64,000 nt of DNA, taken from Candidatus Helarchaeota archaeon (GTDB taxonomy: Archaea; Asgardarchaeota; Lokiarchaeia; Helarchaeales; RDOG01). Position numbers and translations under genes: made by a program. The stretch is from assembly GCA_019058315.1 (NCBI GenBank), contig JAHPZH010000003.1:764451-828450 (forward strand), written 5' to 3'. Positions 42,776 to 52,303 of the stretch are shown piece by piece. Numbering within the stretch: position 1 is the stretch's first letter; the number at the start of each line of letters is the position of its first letter. Below the pieces are notes generated by a model. That model was not told the DNA's origin and searched no databases. It saw only the letters and a program-made list of their open reading frames with translations.

Positions 42776-45700
42776 TTATGACGCTGGTTGTTCTATACTA
42801 TCTTTTTTTACAGGTTCAATTTCTGAAACCAATTTATAATAATCAAATTTTTTCTTTTTAACCCTCTTTTTTTCAACTCCATCTTCTTCGTATATTTCTT
42901 CATCAACAACTTCGTCCCTTGTTTCCTTTAATATAATATTTTGACTTTCAAGATTTACTAATATTGGAATAATTAAGTCATTTATTATCCATTTTTCTTT
43001 CAATTGATTTAATCCTAAATCCTCTATCATTTCATCGAGAGGAGTCCAATTTGTAGGCAAAATAGTTAAAATGTCTTCTCTTATATCCTTTTCAATTGGG
43101 TTTATCATTAGTTTTTCAATTTCATCGACAGATGTTTTTTGTGCTAATTCACCATCAGATTGTAAAATATTATTGAGTGATTCTGCAAAAGCTTTTACAT
43201 GATTTAATAAGAGTGATGCACGTCTAGCCCTTTTCTTTTTCTTTTCTTTTTTGAGAAGATAAGATCGTAATTTTCTTCCAACTTCTTCTAAACCAAGTTG
43301 TACTTCTCTTTTTAGAGTTTCATCGTCAGCCAAAGCTTGTTTACTTTGAGATTTAAACATTACATGGACAAAGGGTCCGGAAACATTCACGATTACACGA
43401 ACCTTACCTCTAGGAAGGCCATTATCAAATGCATCTAATTTATAATTTTTCCAATTGACTGATCCAACTGCTTTCCATATTGCACAATCGCTATTATCTC
43501 TTAATTTTGGAGTACGATTTACAAAACGATATAAAACATCATTAGCTCTACTTGCGTCTTTTATCTGTCCTCCATATGCAATAGCAACTTCAACACCAAA
43601 AGCTAATCCTTTTCCACTGGTGGGTTTTCTTGTTTCTGCTTCTACAAAAGCTGGTTGAAAAGCCTCATCAATTACTTTCATTAAATTCTCTGAACTCACT
43701 GGTACAACGGTATCTGTAGGAGGAGCTAAGTAATTCTCGCTAGAAAATACTTTAAATAAAGTATTCATTTGATCCTCATTCAGGTCAGAGGGTTTTGTCA
43801 ACTCCAAACTTTCAGTTCCACCCAAAGACTCATTTGTTTCATTTAATAAATCATCTATCTCATTTTTATTTAATCCGGTAAAATTTTGAGAAAGAAAAGA
43901 ACTTAAAGTTTTATTATTTGTTTCTTGTATCATTTCAGTAAATTTATTTACTGTAATTGAAGATGGACATTTTTCAAGATCATTCATTTGAACATAAATT
44001 GTATGTAATACTTTTTGAGTTAGATCTTTAGCAGGAGTATTTGCTAAACTTTTATATTCTAGCTGATCATTACACTCCTCTAGAATTACTTCAAGGCTTT
44101 TTTTTCCTATACCTTTAATCTTTTTTAAAGTTGTAACAATACTTTTACCTTCTGATTCTTTAAGGAATTTTTGGAATTGATCTAAAGTTAATTCGAGATC
44201 ATTAACGTTTTTGGACATTGAATCATAAATAACCTTTATCTCTTTCTTCTTTAATTCCTCTGTATCGAGTGCATACAAATTCCTGATTTTTAATATTTCT
44301 TCAGATTTCAAAATAAGTTTTTTAATTGTATATGTATTGAGATTACAAAAATCTGATGAGAGAATATCCTCAATATTATTTGTATTATCCTTCAAATAAG
44401 CTTTAAATTTTGCAAAACTGATAGAAAATGGACAAAAACTCGATTCTCTATATAATTCTTGGATGCTCTTAATATTATCAATTGTCATTTCTTCTGCTTT
44501 TTTTGTAATAAGTCTTAGTTGTTTTAATACAGCTTCGAATTGATCTTTATTATAATCATAAAATTTAGAAAAGATTTTAATAATTGGTTTATTTTCATAG
44601 TTTTGTACACTTTTTAATAGTTGTTCGGGAGAATCTTTTTTAATACAAACCACACTTTTAGTTAAATTTCGATATAATGCACGAATTGAGGTATCAGATA
44701 AATCGTTTGGGGATAATGATAATATATTTTGAGCTGCTCCTAGCATTTGATTTGCTTTTTCAACAATTTCTTTCGCCTTATTTTTACTCAATCTAACAAA
44801 TGCTGTTGATAGGAAAGAAACAATATCTTTTTTATTTGTAGAACGAAGCAAATCTTGAAATTCGCCAATTAGAACTGAAGCTGGATGAGGTTGAGCATAT
44901 TTAGGTTCGTTTGGAAATTCTGTAACTCTACGAGGATATATCGACACTTCACCGTATGGATCTATGAAAATCAGTGTAATATGTCCATTTAAGAATGAAG
45001 CCTGTCTTAAATATTCATCTGCATAACCACGAATATATCTAACATTTAAATAATTGAGATTAACATAAGTTCCGTGTTGCATTTTAGTTCTAAATGATTC
45101 TGGTCCTAAAGCATAATCTTTTTCATTTTTACTTGTTGTATAAAATGCCGAGAGCATTCCTTCTGAGGCTGATTCATGTCTTGTTATAACAATTATTGGT
45201 CTACCTGTAGTATTTTGTGAATCACTAAATGCACTAGAAGCCCCAAACCCTTGACTTCCTCTAGTTTGTTTAAGATTAGCACTTTTTGAAGAGGCGAGAT
45301 ATAATCCAAATTTTTCCAGATCCGAAGGTATCATACCTGTTCCATTATCAAATACTTCGAAACTAAACATCCTAATATCTTTTCCATGCATTTCCTCAGG
45401 AAGCATTTTTGGTTTTTCAATCTCTCTGATTCTGATAATCGCTAGGGGTTCGCGATCAATTATATCCCTAATTGGGTCGATAAATTTATTAAAAGTTTCA
45501 AGAATAGGTTTACGAGCTATTTCGTATTGTGATCCATCAGCATTTTCTGTAACAGTCTTAAAATCATTTTGAATTTGTTCTATCTGTTCTGATTCTAAAA
45601 CTTTTCTTATTTTATAACCGGAATGTTTCCAATTATGACTCTCTATTCCATCCAATGAATTATCTAGAAATTCAGCAGCATATTGAGAATGTTTGTTGAA

Positions 45701-46522
45701 CCCAATATCAAATCCCACAAGTTGAGTACGTTTACGCATGAATTCGGCAATACTGCCCTTACGAATTACACCTTTAGACGAACTTTCATCTTCCTCTGTA
45801 GTTTTGGGTTCTTTAGTTTCTGGAGTTGGTTTAGTTTCTCTCTTTTCCCGTTTTTTCTTTTTAGTTTTAACCTTATCTTTAATTTTTTTTGGTTTAGGAG
45901 AAGGTTTTTTTATGGGTTTTTCTTCAATAACGGGTGGTTTTTCGGGTGGTTTTTGCACTTCTTCGATTTTTGTTATTTCGGGTTCAGCTTCTACCTTTGG
46001 TTTGGATTCCGCTTTAACTTTCTCTTTAGGTTTAGCTTCTACCTTTGGTTTGGATTCCGCTTTAACTTTCTTTTTAGGTTCAGCTTCTACCTTTGGTTTG
46101 GATTCCGCTTTAACTTTCTTTTTAGGTTCAGCTTTTACCTTTGGTTTGGCCTCCGCTTTAGGTTTAGCTTTAGTTTTTTTCGTCGTTTCTATTTTTTTTG
46201 ATACTTTAGCAGTTTTTGGTTTAGCTTTAGTCTTTGCTTCAGAAAAATCTCCCAAATCTTTTTGAGGACCTTTTTCTGTAATTAAATAATAAGTTTTATT
46301 TTCTTTACGAATTTTATTTTCCTTTTCTAATTTTTTTAATATCTTTGCAACTTTTCTACCCTTGATATATTCAGGGGCTGTTTTATCCATACCTTTCTTA
46401 ATAATAATCCCCAATTTTTTCATAATAGATCTTGTGGGGATTCCTTTTTCTGTAATTAATTTTAAAATATTTTCTTTAGTTATTTCTTCCAATTTAATTC
46501 TTCCAATAGAGTTTTTAACCAC
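42776..46522 (-). CDS. top6B: DNA topoisomerase VI subunit B, greatly enlarged with tandem H2TH-like units
   Basis: A 1248-residue subunit; usual archaeal ones are about 500-650. Residues 1-85 look like a winged helix (VAKILKKLEKENKI...YYLITEKG). Residues 95-255 are Lys/Pro/Glu-rich with four 16-residue repeats. The GHKL ATPase domain has EFLDNS (Glu284, Asn288), FDNGTGM (Asp392) and RGSQGFGASS (421-430). Five tandem H2TH-like units, residues 546-930, then replace the single normal one. APPTDT (933) and the transducer domain follow, with the switch lysine near DCAIWK (about 1017). A Lys-rich C-terminal extension (about 1090-1248) carries another helical module. The start is GTG. ATP binding closes this subunit over the DNA. 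Confidence 0.94.
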   Translation of the reverse strand: MVKNSIGRIKLEEITKENILKLITEKGIPTRSIMKKLGIIIKKGMDKTAPEYIKGRKVAKILKKLEKENKIRKENKTYYLITEKGPQKDLGDFSEAKTKAKPKTAKVSKKIETTKKTKAKPKAEAKPKVKAEPKKKVKAESKPKVEAEPKKKVKAESKPKVEAKPKEKVKAESKPKVEAEPEITKIEEVQKPPEKPPVIEEKPIKKPSPKPKKIKDKVKTKKKKREKRETKPTPETKEPKTTEEDESSSKGVIRKGSIAEFMRKRTQLVGFDIGFNKHSQYAAEFLDNSLDGIESHNWKHSGYKIRKVLESEQIEQIQNDFKTVTENADGSQYEIARKPILETFNKFIDPIRDIIDREPLAIIRIREIEKPKMLPEEMHGKDIRMFSFEVFDNGTGMIPSDLEKFGLYLASSKSANLKQTRGSQGFGASSAFSDSQNTTGRPIIVITRHESASEGMLSAFYTTSKNEKDYALGPESFRTKMQHGTYVNLNYLNVRYIRGYADEYLRQASFLNGHITLIFIDPYGEVSIYPRRVTEFPNEPKYAQPHPASVLIGEFQDLLRSTNKKDIVSFLSTAFVRLSKNKAKEIVEKANQMLGAAQNILSLSPNDLSDTSIRALYRNLTKSVVCIKKDSPEQLLKSVQNYENKPIIKIFSKFYDYNKDQFEAVLKQLRLITKKAEEMTIDNIKSIQELYRESSFCPFSISFAKFKAYLKDNTNNIEDILSSDFCNLNTYTIKKLILKSEEILKIRNLYALDTEELKKKEIKVIYDSMSKNVNDLELTLDQFQKFLKESEGKSIVTTLKKIKGIGKKSLEVILEECNDQLEYKSLANTPAKDLTQKVLHTIYVQMNDLEKCPSSITVNKFTEMIQETNNKTLSSFLSQNFTGLNKNEIDDLLNETNESLGGTESLELTKPSDLNEDQMNTLFKVFSSENYLAPPTDTVVPVSSENLMKVIDEAFQPAFVEAETRKPTSGKGLAFGVEVAIAYGGQIKDASRANDVLYRFVNRTPKLRDNSDCAIWKAVGSVNWKNYKLDAFDNGLPRGKVRVIVNVSGPFVHVMFKSQSKQALADDETLKREVQLGLEEVGRKLRSYLLKKEKKKKRARRASLLLNHVKAFAESLNNILQSDGELAQKTSVDEIEKLMINPIEKDIREDILTILPTNWTPLDEMIEDLGLNQLKEKWIINDLIIPILVNLESQNIILKETRDEVVDEEIYEEDGVEKKRVKKKKFDYYKLVSEIEPVKKDSIEQPAS
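45977..46144 (-). repeat. 48-bp tandem repeat in the N-terminal linker of topoisomerase VI B
   Basis: About 3.5 copies of a 48-bp unit encode KPKVEAEPKKKVKAES, with a few substitutions (KPKVKAEP, KPKEKVKA). It lies inside the coding frame and keeps it. The repeat creates a positively charged, disordered linker between the winged helix and the ATPase domain. Copy number could vary between strains by slippage. Confidence 0.85.
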
Positions 46523-46667
46523 TCTTTAAGATTTCAACTATAATTAATCAATCCCTAAATAAAAATTTTAATTTATAATATTATAATTCTTCTAAAGACC
46601 GACAAAAATTTTATATTAGGCTTAAAATCATTAGTAATGGGACTATCAAGGAGAGTATAGTATAAAT

Positions 46668-47054
46668 TTAGCTCAATAATTGTGCAATTTTTTCCTTAGC
46701 TTTAGACAATTCGTATATTAATACACCTAACTTAGCTTTCCTTTTTGTAATCATCGCTAATACGACTTCGTTAGTAATTCTTCCTAATAAAACTGCATTT
46801 TCGGCATTAGTGCCTCTAACAAACACATATTCGAATAATCCTCGGTTGAAGGCATTACAAAAATTTTCACCAAGAGAAATAAGTGTAGCGCATATAGCTG
46901 ATGTGATTTCTTCTTCAGTAGAAGATCGGAAATTACTCGCAATTGTTAAACCTTCCCAAGATAAAATTATTAACCCTTCGATATATGGAGCTTTTACTTT
47001 TATTTCATGCAAAATATTATTTAGCACCTTTTCTGTTGTTTCTAAAGTCACCAA
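46668..47054 (-). CDS. Roadblock/LC7-domain protein
   Basis: A 128-residue single-domain roadblock/LC7 protein. The N-terminal helix (EKVLNNILHEIKVKAP) is followed by strands IEGLIILSWEGLTIAS, the long central helix (EEITSAICATLISLGENFCN), strands YVFVRGTNAENAVLLGRI and EVVLAMITK, and a final helix. Such proteins form dimers that act as platforms for, or activators of, small GTPases, as MglB does for MglA; Asgard archaea carry many. GAGG precedes the GTG start. No GTPase gene is nearby. It lies between the topoisomerase VI operon and coaBC. Confidence 0.88.
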   Translation of the reverse strand: MVTLETTEKVLNNILHEIKVKAPYIEGLIILSWEGLTIASNFRSSTEEEITSAICATLISLGENFCNAFNRGLFEYVFVRGTNAENAVLLGRITNEVVLAMITKRKAKLGVLIYELSKAKEKIAQLLS

Positions 47055-47199
47055 TAGCCCTCGAAGCCTTCATTAGATTAATTTTTTGGTATTTAATATA
47101 AGTGTTAAAATAATAAATTCTTCAATATTCAAACATATTCATTATAATTTTTAAATTCTGTTTTTATGGAAAAATCAAGTCAAATGGCATTATTAGTGT

Positions 47200-48495
47200 T
47201 TACCAGATATCATCCTTATTTTTTTGTTTTAATTTTTGTACAACTTGATCCAAAATTTCATTAGCTATTTCATCTTTCATTTCTAGTGGTATATGTTTTA
47301 CATTTTTTTCACGATCTATAATATAAACTTCGTTAGTTTCATCCTCGAATCCTCTTTTCTGTTTTCCAACATCGTTAGCGACTATCATATTTGCAATTGC
47401 TTTAGGACCACTAATTCGACTATAAGCTTTTTCAATAAGATCATTTTCAGAAACATTAAATTCTGCTTTAAATGCACATATGAAGATATTGGAATCAGTT
47501 TCTCTAGCACTTTCAACACAACGTGGGGTTGGAACTAATTGAATATTAAGTTCTTCTTGTCGTGAAGGTATTTTAGAGTCGACAACTTTAGCAGGCATAT
47601 AATCAGCAATTGCGGCTGCACAAATAAAAGCATCATACTTTTCATTTTTGAGTTCATTTGTAATATTATTTACTAAGTCTTCAGCACTAACTACATTTAC
47701 AATTTTTACATTTTCATAAGCAGGGGGACTAGCAGAACCCTTTCCATAAATAATGGTTACTTTATCAGCCCCTCTTAATATAGCCTCACGTGCAATAGCG
47801 ACTCCCATTTTTCCAGATGATGGATTTGTTATATATCTAACACCATCTAGGTATTCGCGGGTCGGTCCAGCCGCAACTAATATTTTTAGCCCCCTTAAGT
47901 CATCTTTTATCTTAGATTTTTTTACAATTGCAACGATTTGATTCACAATTTCGTTAACATGCGCAATTTTAGCCTTGTTTTCCTCAATTCGAGGTCCTAA
48001 AAACTTTACGCCGTAATTTTTTAGTTTTTTAATGTTATCTTTAAGAATTGGATGATTATACATTGATGAATGCATGGCAGGTACAATAACTATTGGAATT
48101 TCGGATCCAAATGCAGTAGTTACAATAGTTGTAACTGGAGTATCATCAATACCAGCAGTAATTTTAGAAATAGTATTAGCAGTTGAAGGACAAACAAGAA
48201 TAACATCGCAGTTATTTTCAGTTTTACCTGCAAGTGCCACATGTTCAATTTTCCCAGTTAATTTCGTTACTACAGGATTACCAGAAGCCCATTCAAATAA
48301 AGCGGGTTGGACGAGTTCTTGGGCGGCATGTGACATAACTACATAAACTTCGGCACCCAATCTCATTAATTCTCTAACTACATATACACTTTGGATTATA
48401 GCAACAGATCCGGTTACACATAAGCAAATTTTTTTTCCTTCCAAAACTGAGCCCACTCCTCCTTTAATATCTTTGGAAGGATGTGAATTTTGCAT
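47200..48495 (-). CDS. coaBC: Bifunctional phosphopantothenoylcysteine synthetase/decarboxylase
   Basis: A 431-residue flavoprotein of CoA synthesis. The N-terminal CoaC domain (about 20-190) has the FMN-binding LCVTGSVAII, the catalytic histidine in IEHVALA, and VPAMHSSMYNHP. The C-terminal CoaB domain has AGPTREYLDGVRYITNPSSGKMG, the nucleotide site, and CAAAIADYMP. It joins cysteine to 4'-phosphopantothenate and decarboxylates the product. AGGTGA precedes the ATG. The divergent partner genes pantoate kinase and phosphopantothenate synthetase supply its substrate, so the promoter region between them (48496-48605) serves the whole pathway. Confidence 0.95.
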   Translation of the reverse strand: MQNSHPSKDIKGGVGSVLEGKKICLCVTGSVAIIQSVYVVRELMRLGAEVYVVMSHAAQELVQPALFEWASGNPVVTKLTGKIEHVALAGKTENNCDVILVCPSTANTISKITAGIDDTPVTTIVTTAFGSEIPIVIVPAMHSSMYNHPILKDNIKKLKNYGVKFLGPRIEENKAKIAHVNEIVNQIVAIVKKSKIKDDLRGLKILVAAGPTREYLDGVRYITNPSSGKMGVAIAREAILRGADKVTIIYGKGSASPPAYENVKIVNVVSAEDLVNNITNELKNEKYDAFICAAAIADYMPAKVVDSKIPSRQEELNIQLVPTPRCVESARETDSNIFICAFKAEFNVSENDLIEKAYSRISGPKAIANMIVANDVGKQKRGFEDETNEVYIIDREKNVKHIPLEMKDEIANEILDQVVQKLKQKNKDDIW

Positions 48496-48605
48496 AACAC
48501 TTTCACCTAAATTAAGAATGATCTTTAATAAATAGTTAAATAATTAATTTAATTAATATTTCTCAAATTTACTAATTGAAATCGCAAGATTTTTTGAGGT
48601 GAACC

Positions 48606-49529
48606 TTGATAATTCAAGCATTTTCGCCAGGACATATTACAGCTATTTTTTCAATCAAGGATACAGAATCCGATAATATTTTAGAACAAGGTTCTATCGG
48701 AACTGGTTTCTCTATTACAGAAGGTGTATTAACAGAAGTTGAAATGTTTCCCTCAGAAAAAAAATCAGTTAAAATCTTTATTAATGATAAATTGGCAGAT
48801 GCCCCAGTATCGAAAGCAGTTGCAGATTCTTTCTTAAATCTATTTGAAGAAAATATTATAATTAACTTAAAACATTGGATTAATCTTCCAATTGGCGCTG
48901 GCTTTGGCTGTTCAGGTGCAGGGGCATTAAGTGCATCATTTGCATTAAATAAGAAGCTAGAATTAAATCTTACTAAGAATAAATGTGGTCAGATTGCACA
49001 TATTGCTGAGGTAAAAAATCGTACTGGATTAGGTGATGTAATTGCTTCATTTCACGGTGGTTTCGAAATTCGAATTAAACCAGGAGCTCCAGGAATAGGT
49101 AAAATTAGAAAAATACCCGCTTCACAGGATATTTGTGTTATTTGTGCTACAGGAGGTATTTTAGAAACAAAAAAAGTCCTAACTGACATTAACCTTAGGA
49201 AGAAAATAATTAAAGCTGGAAATATTTATTTACAACAAATTATTAATAATGAATCCATTACCATAAGTGAAATTATTAATAAGGCTAAAGAATTCAGTTT
49301 TGAAACAAGTCTTATGACCTCAGAAATAAAAAATGTCTTGGAAGCATTAGAAAAAGCAGGATTTGGAGATTCTAGTATGATTATGTTAGGTAAATCTATT
49401 TTTTGTTTAACAGAAGAAAAAAATATCACAAAGGTACATAGAATAATGAAGAAAGAATTATCATCTTGGTCAATATTTAATACAAGAATTGATTATAAAG
49501 GGGCTAGATTAATTAAAAAGGATGATTAG
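48606..49529 (+). CDS. Pantoate kinase (archaeal GHMP kinase)
   Basis: A 307-residue GHMP-superfamily kinase, the archaeal replacement for part of the bacterial pantothenate route: it phosphorylates pantoate to 4-phosphopantoate. The N-terminus QAFSPGHITAIF, the ATP loop PIGAGFGCSGAGALS (about 97-111) and the C-terminal GFGDSSMIM are characteristic of the archaeal PoK family. It starts at a TTG with GAGGTG four bases upstream. The next gene begins at the end of this one, coupling it to phosphopantothenate synthetase. Confidence 0.93.
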   Translation: MIIQAFSPGHITAIFSIKDTESDNILEQGSIGTGFSITEGVLTEVEMFPSEKKSVKIFINDKLADAPVSKAVADSFLNLFEENIIINLKHWINLPIGAGFGCSGAGALSASFALNKKLELNLTKNKCGQIAHIAEVKNRTGLGDVIASFHGGFEIRIKPGAPGIGKIRKIPASQDICVICATGGILETKKVLTDINLRKKIIKAGNIYLQQIINNESITISEIINKAKEFSFETSLMTSEIKNVLEALEKAGFGDSSMIMLGKSIFCLTEEKNITKVHRIMKKELSSWSIFNTRIDYKGARLIKKDD

Positions 49530-49530
49530 T

Positions 49531-50346
49531 ATGTCAAAATTAGGAGAAGAACCAATTCCTTCGGAAGTTCCGGAGGACCATCCAAGAGCACATAGTTTAA
49601 AAATTCGCCACAGAATAACTGATGGTTTAGATAAAAAAATAGTGGCAAAAGCAGGACTAATTGCTCATGGACGTGGTGAAGCTTTTGATTATTTAATAGG
49701 AGAAATTACAACTGAACCAGCTAAAGAGGCTATAGAAGCAGCTTGTTCTGCGTTATTACTTGCAAAACATCCAATTATTAGCGTAAATGGTAATGTTGCG
49801 GCCCTAACACCTCATGAAATTGTTGAACTTTCAAATGTTTCAGAAGCAAAACTAGAGATTAATTTATTTTATCGCACCAAAGAAAGAGAAGATGCTCTAG
49901 AAAAAGCATTAAGGGTTGCTGGGGCCAAAGAGATATTAGGTGTAGGATTAAAAAAAATTGAAATACATGATTTATCTTCTAAACGGAGAATAATTGACCC
50001 TGAAGGTATCGCTAAAGCAGATGTTGTTTTAGTCCCATTAGAAGATGGCGACCGCACAGAAGCTTTAAAAAGAGCAGGAAAAAAAGTTATTGCAATAGAT
50101 TTAAATCCATTAAGTAGAACAGCTCAGCATGCGGATATTACAATTGTTGATAATTTAGTTAGATGTATTCCTCTGATGAAAGATGAGATAATAAAATTAA
50201 AATCAAAATCAAAAAAAGACCTAGAATTAATTTTGAAAAAATTTGATAATAAACATAATTTAAGTTCTATGATTGAATTAATCGGAACTCGTTTTTTAGA
50301 CCTTGCTAAAAAAGGAATTAATATTCCAGGAATAAAAGAGTTGTAA
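49531..50346 (+). CDS. 4-phosphopantoate--beta-alanine ligase (archaeal phosphopantothenate synthetase)
   Basis: A 271-residue enzyme that joins phosphopantoate to beta-alanine with ATP, giving 4'-phosphopantothenate. Family hallmarks are PEDHPRAHSLKIRHRI near the N-terminus, GLIAHGRGEAFDYLIGE, NGNVAALTP, LGVGLKKIEIHDL and IAIDLNPLSRTAQHADITIVDN. The ATG at 49531 gives the usual start; another ATG at 49522 overlaps the previous stop. It forms a two-gene operon with pantoate kinase. This enzyme class occurs only in archaea, supporting the assignment of the organism. Confidence 0.94.
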   Translation: MSKLGEEPIPSEVPEDHPRAHSLKIRHRITDGLDKKIVAKAGLIAHGRGEAFDYLIGEITTEPAKEAIEAACSALLLAKHPIISVNGNVAALTPHEIVELSNVSEAKLEINLFYRTKEREDALEKALRVAGAKEILGVGLKKIEIHDLSSKRRIIDPEGIAKADVVLVPLEDGDRTEALKRAGKKVIAIDLNPLSRTAQHADITIVDNLVRCIPLMKDEIIKLKSKSKKDLELILKKFDNKHNLSSMIELIGTRFLDLAKKGINIPGIKEL

Positions 50347-50379
50347 TATTTATAAAAATTATATAAAAAAAGAAATATT

Positions 50380-52011
50380 TTACTTTAACGAAGCTGAATG
50401 CTCTAATACAGGTACTATTTGTTTTTTTCTGGAAACCACATTTGGTATAAAGATATAATCAGAATCAGGGTCTTTTTTAAATGCATGTTCAAATATATCC
50501 TTGTGATCACCAACAAAAATCAACTCACTCCCTGTTTTAATGATATCAGTTATCATTAATAATGCAAAATCATATCCATTAATTTTACATTCATTTGCCA
50601 TAAATTCCCTGATAGCTTTCTTTCTAGACGCAAGACTTTTATGATCACCAGTGTTTATTTGAGCTATAGCCATTTTAATATCACCAAATTGGTACACCTT
50701 CATATCTGTATGGAAAATGTCTGCTTCCGTTTTTCCATCCAACAAAGTTCCTTGAATAATCATCTCAGGACCAAATTTTTGAGGATTTATTTTGGCAATT
50801 TCTGAAAGTATTTTTGCCATTTGCTTATCTTTTTTTGTGGTAGTAGGAGATTTGAAAACCAAGGTATCAGATAAAATAGCAGCCATTAAGATACCTGCGA
50901 TTTCTGGATCGATAGGATAATCATTATTTAAGTACATTTCAGCTACAAGAGTTGATGTACTTCCAACGGGTTCGCAATGTATATAAAGTGGTTGTTCTGT
51001 ATGGACATCAGATATTCTATGATGATCGACAATTTCTATTATCTCTGCTGTTTCTATTCCAATTACAGATTGACCACGTTCGTTATGATCAACCATAATA
51101 ACCTTTTTTCTATTAAATTCGAGTAGAAGTTGTCTTGAAATTGAACCAATCAATTTATGATCCAAATCTACAACAGGAAACTCTCTATAAATAGAGGTAT
51201 GCAATATCTTCTTTACATCATCTATGTAATCATCTTCATAAAAAAATTCAATATTTTTTGTTATCATTATTGAACTTAACGGTAAAATTAAATTAATTTG
51301 GTTTATAGATTCATAAAAATTATGTGGAGATTCAATAATAGAGACTTTTTTCTCTTTAGCTAACTTTTTAAGTTCTACAGTTAATTTCTCTTTTCCTGTT
51401 AAAATTAAACAGCCAGCTCCTGCTTGCATAACACGTTTTTGGATCTCTTTATTTTTTCCTACTATTACGATATCTCCATCGCTAAGTCTTTCCTTATCGC
51501 GAATTTGGGAAGCAACATGTATTCTGCCTTCAATTTTATCATAATTATATTTACCTAGGACTAATTTTCCATCTAAAACATTCAAAATATTTTGAAAATT
51601 AGTTTTATGTTTCTTTAATTCTTCTTCATATTTATGTTCCAAATAAGTCTGAGTGATATCTGTCTTAGAAACAACTCCTACTAAAACATTATCTTCATTA
51701 ACAATTGGGGTTAATGATCTAAATGTCTTATTCATTAGTTCCCATGCGATTTTTAGAGGCATATCAGGTGTTATAAATTCCTCTTCAAATAAATTAACAT
51801 CTTCTAGGCGGGGTTCAACAGAATCCAAATATTCAGGTTCGGGAATTTTAAAATAATCCAAAACATATTTTGTTTCACTATTGATATCTCCTACCCTGAA
51901 AGCTTTTGCATTAAGCCCCATTTTCTTTTTCAATTCAGCATATCCAATCGCAGAGCAAATTGAATCAGTATCAGGATTTTTATGACCAAAAATATAAATT
52001 AGATCTTTCAT
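50380..52011 (-). CDS. Manganese-dependent (DHH) inorganic pyrophosphatase with CBS and DRTGG insert
   Basis: A 543-residue family II pyrophosphatase. The DHH domain opens with FGHKNPDTDSICSA (His10, Asp14, Asp16 as metal ligands) and resumes with ETAEIIEIVDHHRI and EPVGSTSTLVAEM. Between them, residues about 70-310 hold a CBS pair split around a DRTGG domain (SQIRDKERLSDGDIVIVG), as in nucleotide-regulated enzymes of Clostridium. The C-terminal DHHA2 domain closes with AIREFMA and SRKKQIVPVLE. It hydrolyses pyrophosphate and is probably regulated by adenine nucleotides. GGGAGAT precedes the ATG. A membrane pyrophosphatase is encoded 3.4 kb further on. Confidence 0.95.
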   Translation of the reverse strand: MKDLIYIFGHKNPDTDSICSAIGYAELKKKMGLNAKAFRVGDINSETKYVLDYFKIPEPEYLDSVEPRLEDVNLFEEEFITPDMPLKIAWELMNKTFRSLTPIVNEDNVLVGVVSKTDITQTYLEHKYEEELKKHKTNFQNILNVLDGKLVLGKYNYDKIEGRIHVASQIRDKERLSDGDIVIVGKNKEIQKRVMQAGAGCLILTGKEKLTVELKKLAKEKKVSIIESPHNFYESINQINLILPLSSIMITKNIEFFYEDDYIDDVKKILHTSIYREFPVVDLDHKLIGSISRQLLLEFNRKKVIMVDHNERGQSVIGIETAEIIEIVDHHRISDVHTEQPLYIHCEPVGSTSTLVAEMYLNNDYPIDPEIAGILMAAILSDTLVFKSPTTTKKDKQMAKILSEIAKINPQKFGPEMIIQGTLLDGKTEADIFHTDMKVYQFGDIKMAIAQINTGDHKSLASRKKAIREFMANECKINGYDFALLMITDIIKTGSELIFVGDHKDIFEHAFKKDPDSDYIFIPNVVSRKKQIVPVLEHSASLK

Positions 52012-52303
52012 TGTTTATCTCCCAAAAATTAAAAGTTATTCAAGAAAGATAAAATCATACAATTTTGTTTTTATAAATTTTAATAATAATTATAAAACTT
52101 CCAGTTAAAGGTTAAAACCTCTAATAATACAATATTTTGTAATATATAGTTTTTTTTTAATTGTTGTTTTATAATCTTATTTTGTTAAAAATATGAAGAA
52201 TAATGTTTCAAAATTAGTAAAAAATATTATTTTTCGATTTGAAAATAGAATTTTTTGGTATTCTTTATATAATTAAATTTCAAAATAAGGAGATTTTATC
52301 AGA

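Noticed and set aside
45977..46144. Regular 48-bp repeats suggested a CRISPR-like or satellite array.
   Set aside because: The repeats are directly joined without spacers, keep the reading frame of topoisomerase VI B and encode a 16-residue unit.
45683..46265. Two long open frames on the plus strand, very rich in Phe/Trp/Gly or Ser/Leu, opposite the topoisomerase VI B linker.
   Set aside because: They are antisense images of the Lys/Pro/Glu tandem repeat; no ribosome site, and composition is that of a reversed low-complexity region.
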